Origin: DATAFF01 sp044870245
GTDB lineage: Bacteria > Pseudomonadota > Alphaproteobacteria > Rhizobiales > Aestuariivirgaceae
Length of the DNA stretch: 31,504 nt
Direction of reading: 5' to 3'
Assembly (NCBI GenBank): GCA_044870245.1
Contig: JBIOYR010000142.1
Location: 1 to 31,504 of the forward strand
Positions 7,820-16,220 of this stretch are shown here, in pieces (the first letter of the stretch is position 1; each line of letters opens with the position of its first letter). The translations under genes and the position numbers were made by a program. The notes under the pieces were generated by a model that saw only the letters and a program-made list of their open reading frames with translations, was not told the DNA's origin and searched no databases.

Positions 7820-9184
7820 ATGGCACTGAAGCTCTGGAACACGCTCACCCGCCGCAAGGAGGCGTTCACGCCCCTCGATCCGCGGAATGTGCGGCTCTAT
7901 GTGTGCGGCCCGACCGTCTATGACCGGGCTCATATCGGCAATGCCCGGCCGGTGATCGTGTTCGATCTCCTGTTTCGCCTGCTCAGGCACCTCTATGGCG
8001 CCGATCACGTCACCTACATCCGCAACATCACCGATGTCGACGACAAGATCAACGCTCGGGCGGCCGAGCAGGGGGTGCGGATCGGCGTGCTGACGCAGGC
8101 CACGACGAAGCAGTTCCACGAGGACATCGCCGCCCTCGGCGTGCTGCCGCCGACGGGCGAACCCCGGGCGACCGAGCACATCCCGGCAATGATCGCCATG
8201 ATCGAGCAGCTGATCGCCCGCGGCTTCGCCTACGAGGCCGAGGGCCATGTGCTGTTCCACGTGCCGGCCATGGCGGACTATGGCAAGCTGTCGGGACGCT
8301 CGCTCGAGGAGATGATCGCCGGCGCTCGGATCGACGTCGCCCCCTATAAGCGCGATCCGATGGATTTCGTGCTGTGGAAGCCGTCTGGCCCCGAGCTGCC
8401 GGGCTGGGACAGCCCATGGGGCCGTGGCCGGCCCGGCTGGCACATCGAATGCTCGGCGATGAGCTGGCAGCATCTCGGCGAGGTGTTCGACATCCATGGT
8501 GGCGGCATCGACCTGGTGTTCCCGCATCATGAGAACGAGATCGCCCAGAGCCGCTCGGCCTTCGGCACGGCGGAGATGGCGAAGCTGTGGATGCACAACG
8601 GCTTCCTGCAGGTCGAAGGCGAGAAGATGGCCAAGAGTGCCGGGAATTTCGTGACCATCCACGAGCTGCTTGCCGATTGGCCCGGCGATGTGCTGCGGCT
8701 CAACATGCTGAGGACCCATTACCGCCAGCCTATCGACTGGACGCTCAACGGGCTCGAGACATCGCTGCAGCTGCTCGAGGACTTCTGGCGCGTTGTCGGA
8801 TCGGCTGCCGCCGATGCCGGGCCGCCCGAGCCCGTGCTGGCGGCGCTGCTCGATGATCTGAACACGCCGGAAGTGATCACGGCGTTGCACGGGCTGCGCA
8901 AGGCGGAAGCCGCGGGCGCGCTGGCTGGTGCTCTCGAATTCCTCGGCTTCGGCCGTGACAGTTTCGAGGCGTGGCGCAGCGCCGATCGGGCGTTGTTGGA
9001 GAGCGTTCTCGACCGGGATCTGATCGAGCGGCGTATCAAGGAGCGCAAGGAAGCACGGCAGCGCCGCGATTTCGCCGCGGCCGATCGTATCCGCGCCGAG
9101 CTCGACGCGATGGGCATCAGGCTGAACGACAGCAAGGATCCGGCAACCGGGGAGCTCGTCACCAGCTGGGAGGTGAAGCGGTGA
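7820..9184 (+). CDS. cysS: Cysteinyl-tRNA synthetase
   Basis: Charges tRNA-Cys with cysteine; cytoplasmic class I synthetase, 454 residues. The first signature is CGPTVYDRAHIGNARP (HIGN variant near 38-41), with the zinc-ligand Cys just before it. WHIECSAMS and VFPHHENEIAQS supply the other zinc ligands. The second signature is KMAKS at about 269-273. The C-terminal region carries the DALR-like anticodon-binding helices (ERRIKERKEARQRRDFAAAD). The frame is open for 50 codons upstream, but homology begins at the ATG at 7820 (M-A-L-K-L-W-N-T), so that start is chosen. It is followed by a repeat-bearing gap and cimA. Confidence 0.97.
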   Translation: MALKLWNTLTRRKEAFTPLDPRNVRLYVCGPTVYDRAHIGNARPVIVFDLLFRLLRHLYGADHVTYIRNITDVDDKINARAAEQGVRIGVLTQATTKQFHEDIAALGVLPPTGEPRATEHIPAMIAMIEQLIARGFAYEAEGHVLFHVPAMADYGKLSGRSLEEMIAGARIDVAPYKRDPMDFVLWKPSGPELPGWDSPWGRGRPGWHIECSAMSWQHLGEVFDIHGGGIDLVFPHHENEIAQSRSAFGTAEMAKLWMHNGFLQVEGEKMAKSAGNFVTIHELLADWPGDVLRLNMLRTHYRQPIDWTLNGLETSLQLLEDFWRVVGSAAADAGPPEPVLAALLDDLNTPEVITALHGLRKAEAAGALAGALEFLGFGRDSFEAWRSADRALLESVLDRDLIERRIKERKEARQRRDFAAADRIRAELDAMGIRLNDSKDPATGELVTSWEVKR

Positions 9185-9200
9185 ACCGGAACGACAAGAT

Positions 9201-9253
9201 GCCCCTCATCCGCCCCTCCGGGGCACCTTCTCCCCGCAGGCGGGGAGAAGGGA
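9201..9253. repeat. RIME-like double-hairpin intergenic repeat
   Basis: Two adjacent palindromes fill most of the cysS-cimA gap. The first is GCCCC-TCC-GGGGC (9212-9224). The second has an 11-bp perfect stem, CCTTCTCCCCG (9226-9236) and CGGGGAGAAGG (9241-9251), around a CAGG loop. The lead-in CCCCTCATCCGCCCC and the second palindrome resemble the RIME/Bru-RS class of dispersed mosaic elements in Rhizobiales genomes, as I recall them. It could act as a processing or attenuation structure between the two co-oriented genes. Confidence 0.8.
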
Positions 9254-9272
9254 GTGACAAGGGCGGCGCCCA

Positions 9273-10868
9273 ATGACGCGTGAGCGGCTCTATCTCTTCG
9301 ACACCACGCTCCGCGACGGGCAGCAGACGCCGGGTGTCGATTTCTCGCTCGAGGACAAGCTCGTGGTCGCCGAGATGCTCGACGGGCTCGGCATCGACTA
9401 TGTCGAAGGCGGCTATCCTGGTGCCAACCCGGTCGACACCGCGCTGTTCGCCGAGCGCCGGCCGCTCAAGGCGACCTTCACCGCCTTCGGCATGACTAAG
9501 CGGCCGGGGCGGTCGCTCGCCAATGATCCGGGGCTCGGGCAGGTGCTGGAGGCCTGCGCCGATGCCATCTGCTTCGTCGCCAAGACATCGGACTTCCATG
9601 TCCGGGTGGCGCTCGGCATCAGCAATGAGGAGAATCTCGAAGCGATCCGGGCGAGCGTTGCGGCGGCCCGGGCCGCCGGCAAGGAGGCCTTGGTCGACTG
9701 CGAGCATTTCTTCGACGGGTTCAAGGCCAATCCCGGCTATGCGCTCGCCTGCGCCAGGACGGCCTTCGAGGCAGGTGCACGCTGGGTCGTGCTTTGCGAC
9801 ACCAATGGCGGCAGCCAGCCCCAGGAGGTCGATGCCATCGTTCGCGCCGTCGCCGAGCATGTGCCCGGGTCGCATCTCGGCATCCATGCCCACAACGACA
9901 CCGAGCAGGCGGTTGCCAACTCGCTGGCCGCGGTGCTCGCCGGCGCCCGCCAGATCCAGGGCACCCTCAACGGCATCGGCGAGCGCTGCGGCAATGCCAA
10001 TCTCGTGTCGATCATCCCGACGCTGGCGTTGAAGGAGCCGTTCCGCAGCCGTTTTGACATCGCGATCGGGCCGGACAAGCTTCGCACGCTCACCCATGTG
10101 AGTCGCGCCTTCGACGAATTGCTCAACCGGGCGCCACACCGTCAGGCTCCCTATGTCGGGGAGAGTGCCTTCACCACCAAGGCCGGCATCCATGCCTCGG
10201 CGATCATCAAGGAGCCTGAGACCTATGAGCACGTGCCGCCCGACAGTGTCGGCAATCAGCGCCGCGTGCTGGTGTCGGACCAGGCCGGCAAGGCCAATCT
10301 GATCGCCGAGCTGAAGCGCATCGGCATCCTTGTCGACCGTGACGATCCGCGCCTCGACAGCCTCCTCGGCGAGGTCAAGGAGCGCGAGGCGCAGGGCTAC
10401 GCCTATGATGGTGCCGATGCGTCATTCGGGCTGCTGGCGCGACGGAGGTTCGGCGGGGTGCCGCAATTTTTCGAGGTCGAGAGCTACAAGGTGATGGTCG
10501 AGCAGCGCCACAATGCGCTGGGCGAGCTCGTCACCATCTCGGAGGCGGTGGTCAAGGTGGTGGTCGATGGCGCGCGCTTCCTGTCGGTCGGGGAGGGAAA
10601 CGGGCCGATCAACGCGCTCGACCAGGCGCTGCGCAAGGATCTCGGCCGCTATCAGCATCTGATCGAGGACCTCGAGCTCGCCGACTACAAGGTGCGCATC
10701 CTCAATGGCGGGACCGCCGCCACCACCCGGGTCCTGATCGAAAGCCGCGACGGCACCGGCGCGCGGTGGTTCACGGTCGGCGTGTCGCCGAACATCGTCG
10801 ATGCGAGCTTCCAGGCGCTCTCCGACTCGATCACCTGGAAGCTGCTGAAGGAAAAGGCGACAGTTTGA
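9273..10868 (+). CDS. cimA: Citramalate synthase (CimA, HMGL/LeuA-like)
   Basis: Condenses acetyl-CoA with pyruvate to (R)-citramalate, giving a threonine-independent route to 2-oxobutyrate and isoleucine. The 531-residue protein has the HMGL-like TIM barrel first: LFDTTLRDGQQTPGVDFS (8-25), YVEGGYPGANPVD (substrate-loop type typical of TIGR00977 rather than LeuA), and HAHNDTEQA (metal ligands about His205/His207) with GTLNGIGERCGNANL after it. The C-terminal LeuA-type dimer/allosteric domain (about 400-525) is present. 2-isopropylmalate or homocitrate synthase is less likely because of the GGYPGANP signature. The ATG at 9273 lies about 20 bp after the RIME-like repeat, downstream of cysS. 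Confidence 0.92.
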   Translation: MTRERLYLFDTTLRDGQQTPGVDFSLEDKLVVAEMLDGLGIDYVEGGYPGANPVDTALFAERRPLKATFTAFGMTKRPGRSLANDPGLGQVLEACADAICFVAKTSDFHVRVALGISNEENLEAIRASVAAARAAGKEALVDCEHFFDGFKANPGYALACARTAFEAGARWVVLCDTNGGSQPQEVDAIVRAVAEHVPGSHLGIHAHNDTEQAVANSLAAVLAGARQIQGTLNGIGERCGNANLVSIIPTLALKEPFRSRFDIAIGPDKLRTLTHVSRAFDELLNRAPHRQAPYVGESAFTTKAGIHASAIIKEPETYEHVPPDSVGNQRRVLVSDQAGKANLIAELKRIGILVDRDDPRLDSLLGEVKEREAQGYAYDGADASFGLLARRRFGGVPQFFEVESYKVMVEQRHNALGELVTISEAVVKVVVDGARFLSVGEGNGPINALDQALRKDLGRYQHLIEDLELADYKVRILNGGTAATTRVLIESRDGTGARWFTVGVSPNIVDASFQALSDSITWKLLKEKATV

Positions 10869-10880
10869 GGCAGTCGTCAT

Positions 10881-10931
10881 TAGGCAGTAGGTCGTCACCG
10901 AGCGAGCTGCCTACTGCCTATTGCCTACTGA
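10881..10931. repeat. TAGGCAG/CTGCCTA palindromic repeat, second copy
   Basis: TAGGCAGTAGG (10881-10891) and CCTACTGCCTA (10910-10920) form a perfect 11-bp inverted repeat with an 18-nt loop, followed by TTGCCTACTGA. It lies between the convergent cimA and LOG-family genes, 12 nt after the cimA stop. It shares ACTGCCTATTGC with the element at 3835-3894. A hairpin that ends transcription from both sides fits the position, although no strong T-tract is present. Confidence 0.78.
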
Positions 10932-10970
10932 CTTCTTGCGCCGGCTTCGCCGCACCATGCTGGAGCGTCG

Positions 10971-11582
10971 TTACCCGTGCGACCTCACCGCGTGGACTTC
11001 CGCCGGCTCGACCGACGGGGCCTGGACCCGCTTCAGGAACACCGGCACGATGTCCTCGGCCCGCTCCACCACCTCATAATTCACCTCGAGCCCGGGACGG
11101 ATGAACTTCTCCTCGCGCATGTGCCGGACCAGCGCCAGCAGCGGCTCCCAATAGCCTTCGATATTGGCGATGATGATCGGCTTGCGATGCTGGTTGAGCT
11201 GGGCCCATGTCGAGACCTCCACCAGCTCCTCGAGCGTGCCGATCCCGCCAGGCAGCGCCGCGAAACCATCCGCCTTCTCGAACATGCTCATCTTGCGCTC
11301 GTGCATGTTCTGGGTGACCACCACCTCCTGCACGTCGGTGAGCATCCTTTCGCGCTGGACGAGGAACTGCGGAATGATTCCGATGACGCGCCCGCCGGCG
11401 GCAAGCGTCGAGCGCGCCACTTCGCCCATCAGGCCAAGGCTGCCGCCGCCATAGACCAGCCCGATGCCATGGGCGGCAAGCGACCGCCCGAGCGTCCGCG
11501 CTGCTTCGATATAGGCCGGGTTGCGACCCGGGCCCGACCCGCAGTAAACGCAAAGATTGTGATTCGTGCTCATTGCATCCAT
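10971..11582 (-). CDS. LOG-family protein (TIGR00730, lysine decarboxylase-like Rossmann fold)
   Basis: About 203 residues. The nucleotide-binding motifs VYGGGSLGLMG and PGGIGTLEELVEVSTWAQ (the PGGxGTxxE signature) define the LOG family. Characterised members hydrolyse cytokinin riboside 5'-monophosphates or AMP-like nucleotides to base plus ribose 5-phosphate. The YCGSGPGRNPAY N-terminal strand is also typical. The ATG at 11582 is chosen because GAGGGG lies about 11 nt upstream; the ATG at 11573 and a start at 11609 are in frame too. It is cytoplasmic, converges with cimA, and is divergent from the LysM gene. Whether it makes cytokinin here is unknown. Confidence 0.9.
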   Translation of the reverse strand: MDAMSTNHNLCVYCGSGPGRNPAYIEAARTLGRSLAAHGIGLVYGGGSLGLMGEVARSTLAAGGRVIGIIPQFLVQRERMLTDVQEVVVTQNMHERKMSMFEKADGFAALPGGIGTLEELVEVSTWAQLNQHRKPIIIANIEGYWEPLLALVRHMREEKFIRPGLEVNYEVVERAEDIVPVFLKRVQAPSVEPAEVHAVRSHG

Positions 11583-11741
11583 GACAGCCGCGACCCCTCG
11601 TGACGTCAAGCACAGCCTGACGACGCGTTGAATTTGCGCGATTTGTGTTGCCCTTTTGTGCTAGATGGGCAGAAAGGGCATGTTTTTGAAGGGACAGCCG
11701 AAAAGTGCTGATTCCCAACTTCCCCGTGACAGGCATACGAC

Positions 11742-13490
11742 ATGGTCAATCCGTTATACATCTATGTGGGTCTGGCGGCTGCGAGCCTCGGCGGCTTGGT
11801 GGCTGTCTCACATGAACGGTGGGATCATTGGCCGAAATCCGCCGAGCAGGTGATAGGGAAGGTCGAGACGGCAGTCCCGGTTCAGCCCAAGCCCGCCACG
11901 CCCCAAGCAACCGCACCGGCGCCGTCGGCCGCACCGGCCGGTTCGACATCCGCTCCCTCCGAGGCGAAGCCTGCCGAGCCGGCGCAGGTCGCCGCGCCGC
12001 CGCTCGCCCCGCCGGCCCCCGCGCAGCCGGGTGCGAATCCCGGGTCGAAGTCCCCGTCGGTGCAAAAAACCGAGATCGAGCAGGAGCTTGCCGCGCTCGG
12101 GCAGCCCGAGGCAAAAGCGGCCCAGCCGCGGGCGGAGGAGGTCGAGAAGCCTTCGTTCGACATCGTCCGGGTCGATCCGGAAGGCCAGGCGGTGGTCGCC
12201 GGGCGCTCCGAGCCGGGCTGGCAGGTTGACGTGAAGATCAATGGCGAGACCAAGGGCAAGACCGTCGCCAATGAGCGCGGTGAATGGGTCTGGGTGACCA
12301 AGGACCCGATCGCCCCAGGCCCGAGCGAGATCACCATCGAGGCGCGGCGCGAGCCCGCCGCCCCGTCGCTGACTTCGGACCAGGCCGTCGACGTGGTCGT
12401 CTCCGGAACGCCCGGCAAGCAGGCCTTGGTGGTGCTGAGCGAGACGTCGCGCCCGTCCAAAGTCATGCAATCGCCCGAGGAGCAGCCGCAGGCCGGCGCG
12501 CCCAAAGTGGCGCTGGCGCCGCCAGGCGACACCGCGCCTGCCGCGGCATCGAAGGTGGCGCCCGTAGGGCCGAAGCGACCGGTAACCCTCGATGTCGTCG
12601 ATTATGACGATCGCGGCGAGATCATTTTCTCCGGCCGCGGCTCGCCCGGCGCCACCGTCCGGCTCTATGTCGACAACAGTCCGGTGGGCGATGCGCCGAT
12701 CGACGGCAAGGGCGGCTGGACGTTGTCGGGCAAAGGGCGGATCGCCCCTGGCCAGCACGCCCTCAGGGTCGACGAGCTCGGTCCGAGCGCCAAGGTTCAG
12801 AGCCGTGTCGAGCTGCCCTTCGTCAGGGCAAAGCCTGCCGAGGTCGCAGCGCTCGACCGCGACAATCAGGAAAGGCCAGCCAAGCCCGCGACGCCGGCAG
12901 AGCCGTCCAAGCCGCCGGCCACCGACGCCTCGCCCGCCGACCAGAAGACGGCTGCCGCGCCAAGCGCCGCCGGGAGCGAGCCCGAATCCACGCAGAAGAG
13001 CGACAAGCTCGCCGCCGCCACGGCGCCGCCCGCGCCCGCCGGCGCCACGGCTGAGCCGCCGGCCAACAGCGCCGCCGCCGTCGCCCCGCCGGTCACTACC
13101 TTGACCGAGGTCCCGCCCGCCGCGGCGACCACGCCTGAGGCCGAGGCGGCGTCGCCGCCGCCGACCGAGCAGCAGCCCATGGGCAAAGGACAGGCCATGG
13201 CCGGCTTGCCCGAGGCGGCACCGGGCAGTGCCGAGGCGCCACGGCCGCGGCAAGGCCGGGTGGTCATCCAGCCCGGCAACAATCTGTGGAACATCTCGCG
13301 GGTGATCTACGGCAAGGGCCCACGCTACACCGTGATCTATCAGGCCAACAAGGAGCTGATCCGCAACCCGCGGCTGATCTATCCGGGCCAGATCTTCGCG
13401 ACACCGGGCAGCGTGCAGCCAGAGACGATCGATCCGTCCTGGCGCAAGCCGCTGGCCGAGATCGTCGGGGACGGGGTACCCCCGAATTGA
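11742..13490 (+). CDS. Membrane-anchored LysM protein with two Ig-like repeats
   Basis: A 582-residue envelope protein. Residues about 4-22 form an uncleaved signal-anchor helix (IYVGLAAASLGGLVAV). An Ala/Pro-rich linker follows. Two related Ig-like modules sit at about 147-203 (VVAGRSEPGWQVDVKINGE ... GEWVWV ... IAPGPSEITIEA) and about 284-346 (IIFSGRGSPGATVRLYVDN ... GGWTLSGKG ... IAPGQHALRV). A second, longer Ala/Pro/Thr linker spans about 365-500, and a C-terminal LysM domain about 505-557 (VVIQPGNNLWNISRVIYGKG ... NPRLIYPGQIFATPG). LysM binds N-acetylglucosamine chains, so the protein likely spans from inner membrane to peptidoglycan. It is divergent from the LOG gene and 104 bp ahead of the ABC exporter. 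Function is inferred from architecture only. Confidence 0.88.
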   Translation: MVNPLYIYVGLAAASLGGLVAVSHERWDHWPKSAEQVIGKVETAVPVQPKPATPQATAPAPSAAPAGSTSAPSEAKPAEPAQVAAPPLAPPAPAQPGANPGSKSPSVQKTEIEQELAALGQPEAKAAQPRAEEVEKPSFDIVRVDPEGQAVVAGRSEPGWQVDVKINGETKGKTVANERGEWVWVTKDPIAPGPSEITIEARREPAAPSLTSDQAVDVVVSGTPGKQALVVLSETSRPSKVMQSPEEQPQAGAPKVALAPPGDTAPAAASKVAPVGPKRPVTLDVVDYDDRGEIIFSGRGSPGATVRLYVDNSPVGDAPIDGKGGWTLSGKGRIAPGQHALRVDELGPSAKVQSRVELPFVRAKPAEVAALDRDNQERPAKPATPAEPSKPPATDASPADQKTAAAPSAAGSEPESTQKSDKLAAATAPPAPAGATAEPPANSAAAVAPPVTTLTEVPPAAATTPEAEAASPPPTEQQPMGKGQAMAGLPEAAPGSAEAPRPRQGRVVIQPGNNLWNISRVIYGKGPRYTVIYQANKELIRNPRLIYPGQIFATPGSVQPETIDPSWRKPLAEIVGDGVPPN

Positions 13491-13594
13491 ATGGCTCATC
13501 ATTGGGCGGCGCGATTGTTTTTACGCGCTGCTCTCACCAGATTCATCGATCAGTCTGGCGCTGAAGCGCTGGCCATTTGTCTGGAAAATTGCGG

Positions 13595-15490
13595 ATGACA
13601 GATCTGACCGTTGTGGTGAATCGGAACGCGCTCGCCAATGAGCGGGGCAGCGGTCACTTCGCCACTCTGCGCCAGCTCCTCCCATTTCTGTGGCCGAAGG
13701 GGCGGCCGGATCTCCGCTGGCGTGTCGTTGTCGCGCTGATTGCGCTCTTTGCCTCCAAGGTGGTGACGGTGTGGGCGCCCTTCGCCTTCAAGGACGCCGT
13801 CGACCTGCTCAGCGGCAAGGGTCCCGCCGCCACCGCCATCGCGGCGACGGTGTCGCTGATCCTCGCCTATGCGATCGCCCGCATCATGATGGTGGTGCTG
13901 GCGCAGATCCGCGACGGGCTGTTCGCCAGGGTCGGCCAGAACGCGGTGCGCGAGTTGTCGATCATCACCTTCCGCCACCTCCATGCGCTGTCGCTGAGGT
14001 TTCATCTCGATCGGCGCACCGGCGGGCTGTCGCGCATCATCTCGCGCGGCACTCAGGGCATCGACACGCTGCTGCGCTACTCGCTGTTCAACACCTTTCC
14101 GACGCTGATCGAGCTTGTCTTCGTCTGCGCCATACTGGCGTGGAATTTCGGCTGGCTCTATGCCGTCGTCACCTTCGTGACGGTGATCATCTATATTACT
14201 TTCACCTACTCGGCGACCGAATGGCGGATCGGCATCCGCCGCACCATGAACGACGCCGACACCGATGCCAACACCAAGGCGGTCGACAGCCTGCTCAACT
14301 TCGAGACCGTGAAATATTTTGGCAATGAGGAGCATGAGACCCGCCGCTTCGGCGTGGCGATGGACCGCTACGAGCAGGCGGCCATCCGCACCTGGACCTC
14401 GCTTGCTGTGCTCAATTCCGGTCAGGCGGTGCTGTTCTCTATCGGCCTCGCCATCGTCATGGTGCTGGCGGCCGTCGACGTCAGCGCCGGACGCCTGACC
14501 GTCGGCGACTTCGTGATGGTCAATGCGCTGATGATCCAGCTCTATCTGCCGCTCAATTTCATGGGCTCGGTCTACCGCGACATCAAGCAGGGGCTGATCG
14601 ACGTCGAGGAGATGTTCAAGCTGCTCACCGTGCCGGCCGACATCACCGACAAGCCGGGTGCGACGGCGCTGACCGTGCGCAAAGGCGAGATCGCCTTCGA
14701 CAATGTGCGCTTTCACTATGATCGCGAGCGGCCGATTCTCAGGGGTGTGAGCTTCAAGGTGCCGGCCGGCAAGACGGTGGCCATTGTCGGTCCCTCGGGC
14801 GCCGGCAAGTCGACCGTGTCGCGGTTGCTTTATCGCTTTTACGACGTGACTGGCGGCGCGATCCGCGTCGATGGCCAGGACATCTCCGACGTCACGCAAC
14901 GCTCGCTGCGGGCGGCGATCGGCATGGTGCCGCAGGACACCGTGCTGTTCAACGACACCATCCGCTACAACATCGAATATGGCCGGCCCGGTGCGACCCG
15001 CGATGAGATCGAGAATGCCGCCAGGCTGGCGCAGATCCATGAATTCGTGCTTGGCCTTCCCAAGGGCTATGACACGGTGGTCGGCGAGCGCGGCCTCAAG
15101 CTGTCGGGCGGCGAGAAGCAGCGGGTGGCGATCGCCCGCACCATCCTGAAGGCGCCGCCGATCCTCATTCTTGATGAGGCGACATCGGCGCTCGACACCA
15201 TGACCGAGCAGGAGATTCAGTCGGCGCTCAGACGCGTATCGCAGGATCGCACCACGCTCGTGATCGCCCACCGCCTGTCGACGGTGGTCGATGCCGACGA
15301 GATCATCGTGCTCGAGAAGGGGCGCATCGTCGAGCGCGGCACCCACCGGACGCTGCTTGCGATGGCTGGCGTCTACGCCGCCATGTGGAATCGTCAGCGC
15401 GAGGCCGAGGAGGCGCGGCGGCGCCTCGCCGAGGCCGATGATGACGAAAGCCGGCCGAATGCTCCGCGGCTTGTGCCGGCTGAAGGGTAG
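13595..15490 (+). CDS. Atm1-type ABC exporter (fused permease and ATPase)
   Basis: Half-transporter of about 631 residues that would work as a homodimer in the inner membrane. The six-helix N-terminal domain carries TGGLSRIISRGTQGIDTLL and AVDSLLNFETVKYFGNEEHE, hallmarks of the Atm1/HMT1 family. The ATPase follows with Walker A GPSGAGKST (about 399-407), signature LSGGEKQRVAIAR, Walker B ILILDEATSALD (about 523-534) and H-loop IAHRLSTV. Studied bacterial members export glutathione or its metal/persulfide conjugates. An in-frame TTG at 13577 exists, but the ATG at 13595 is preferred; its ribosome-binding site is weak. psd follows after 17 bp, so exporter and phospholipid genes are probably co-transcribed. 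Confidence 0.93.
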   Translation: MTDLTVVVNRNALANERGSGHFATLRQLLPFLWPKGRPDLRWRVVVALIALFASKVVTVWAPFAFKDAVDLLSGKGPAATAIAATVSLILAYAIARIMMVVLAQIRDGLFARVGQNAVRELSIITFRHLHALSLRFHLDRRTGGLSRIISRGTQGIDTLLRYSLFNTFPTLIELVFVCAILAWNFGWLYAVVTFVTVIIYITFTYSATEWRIGIRRTMNDADTDANTKAVDSLLNFETVKYFGNEEHETRRFGVAMDRYEQAAIRTWTSLAVLNSGQAVLFSIGLAIVMVLAAVDVSAGRLTVGDFVMVNALMIQLYLPLNFMGSVYRDIKQGLIDVEEMFKLLTVPADITDKPGATALTVRKGEIAFDNVRFHYDRERPILRGVSFKVPAGKTVAIVGPSGAGKSTVSRLLYRFYDVTGGAIRVDGQDISDVTQRSLRAAIGMVPQDTVLFNDTIRYNIEYGRPGATRDEIENAARLAQIHEFVLGLPKGYDTVVGERGLKLSGGEKQRVAIARTILKAPPILILDEATSALDTMTEQEIQSALRRVSQDRTTLVIAHRLSTVVDADEIIVLEKGRIVERGTHRTLLAMAGVYAAMWNRQREAEEARRRLAEADDDESRPNAPRLVPAEG

Positions 15491-15507
15491 ATCAGGGGAG
15501 CTCGAGA

Positions 15508-16206
15508 TTGGCCAATCCGATTGCCGCGGTGCTGGTGCCGATCCATCGCGATGGCTATCGCTTCATCGCGCTGTTCGGTTTCCTGACGCTGCTCGCCTTC
15601 CTGATCCTGCCACCGCTGTTCGGCTGGCTCGGGGTGGTCCTCACCGTGTGGTGCGCCTATTTCTTCCGCGACCCGCCGCGGGTGACGCCGCTCTACGACG
15701 GCTTCGTGATCGCCCCCGCCGACGGGGTGATCTCGGCTATCGAGACGGTTGCACCGCCCCCCGAGCTCGACCTCCCGGCGACCCCCGTCACCCGCATCTC
15801 GATCTTCATGAACGTCTTCGACGTCCATGTGAACCGCTCGCCGGCCGACGGCCGGATCGCCCGCATGGCCTATGTCGCGGGGAAATTTCTCAATGCTTCC
15901 CTGGACAAGGCGAGCGCCGACAATGAGCGCCAGGCCCTCACCCTCGAACTGCCCGGCGGCGCCCGCATCGGCGTGGTGCAGATCGCCGGCCTGATCGCGC
16001 GGCGCATCGTCGCTTTTGCCGGGCCGGGCGACCAGCTCCGGGCCGGCCAGCGCTTCGGCCTGATTCGTTTCGGATCGCGGGTGGACGTTTACCTTCCGCC
16101 GGGTCAGAATGCCCTGGCGATCCTCGGACAGCGAACCATCGCCGGAGAGACGATCCTGGCCGACTTGACGGCGGCGAGGCCCCCGCTCGAGGGGCTGATC
16201 AGTTGA
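15508..16206 (+). CDS. psd: Phosphatidylserine decarboxylase proenzyme (PSD-A type)
   Basis: Converts phosphatidylserine to phosphatidylethanolamine at the inner membrane. The 232-residue protein has two N-terminal hydrophobic segments (about 20-50), FMNVFDVHVNRSPADGRI (active-site His near 107) and RFGSRVDVYLP near the C-terminus. Self-cleavage is expected between Gly189 and Ser190, where Ser becomes the pyruvoyl group. The short length is normal for the PSD-A class. The start is TTG at 15508, supported by CAGGGGAG 7 nt upstream. It sits between the Atm1-type exporter (17 bp) and pssA (14 bp), and acts directly after PssA. Confidence 0.95.
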   Translation: MANPIAAVLVPIHRDGYRFIALFGFLTLLAFLILPPLFGWLGVVLTVWCAYFFRDPPRVTPLYDGFVIAPADGVISAIETVAPPPELDLPATPVTRISIFMNVFDVHVNRSPADGRIARMAYVAGKFLNASLDKASADNERQALTLELPGGARIGVVQIAGLIARRIVAFAGPGDQLRAGQRFGLIRFGSRVDVYLPPGQNALAILGQRTIAGETILADLTAARPPLEGLIS

Positions 16207-16220
16207 GAAGGAGGCGACCC

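Noticed and set aside
11808..13502. Minus-strand 564-codon frame opposite the LysM gene
   Set aside because: Arg/Gly-rich antisense of an Ala/Pro linker. The plus frame has a membrane anchor and a LysM domain.
13550..15346. Minus-strand 598-codon frame opposite the ABC exporter
   Set aside because: Antisense shadow. The plus strand carries all ABC motifs.
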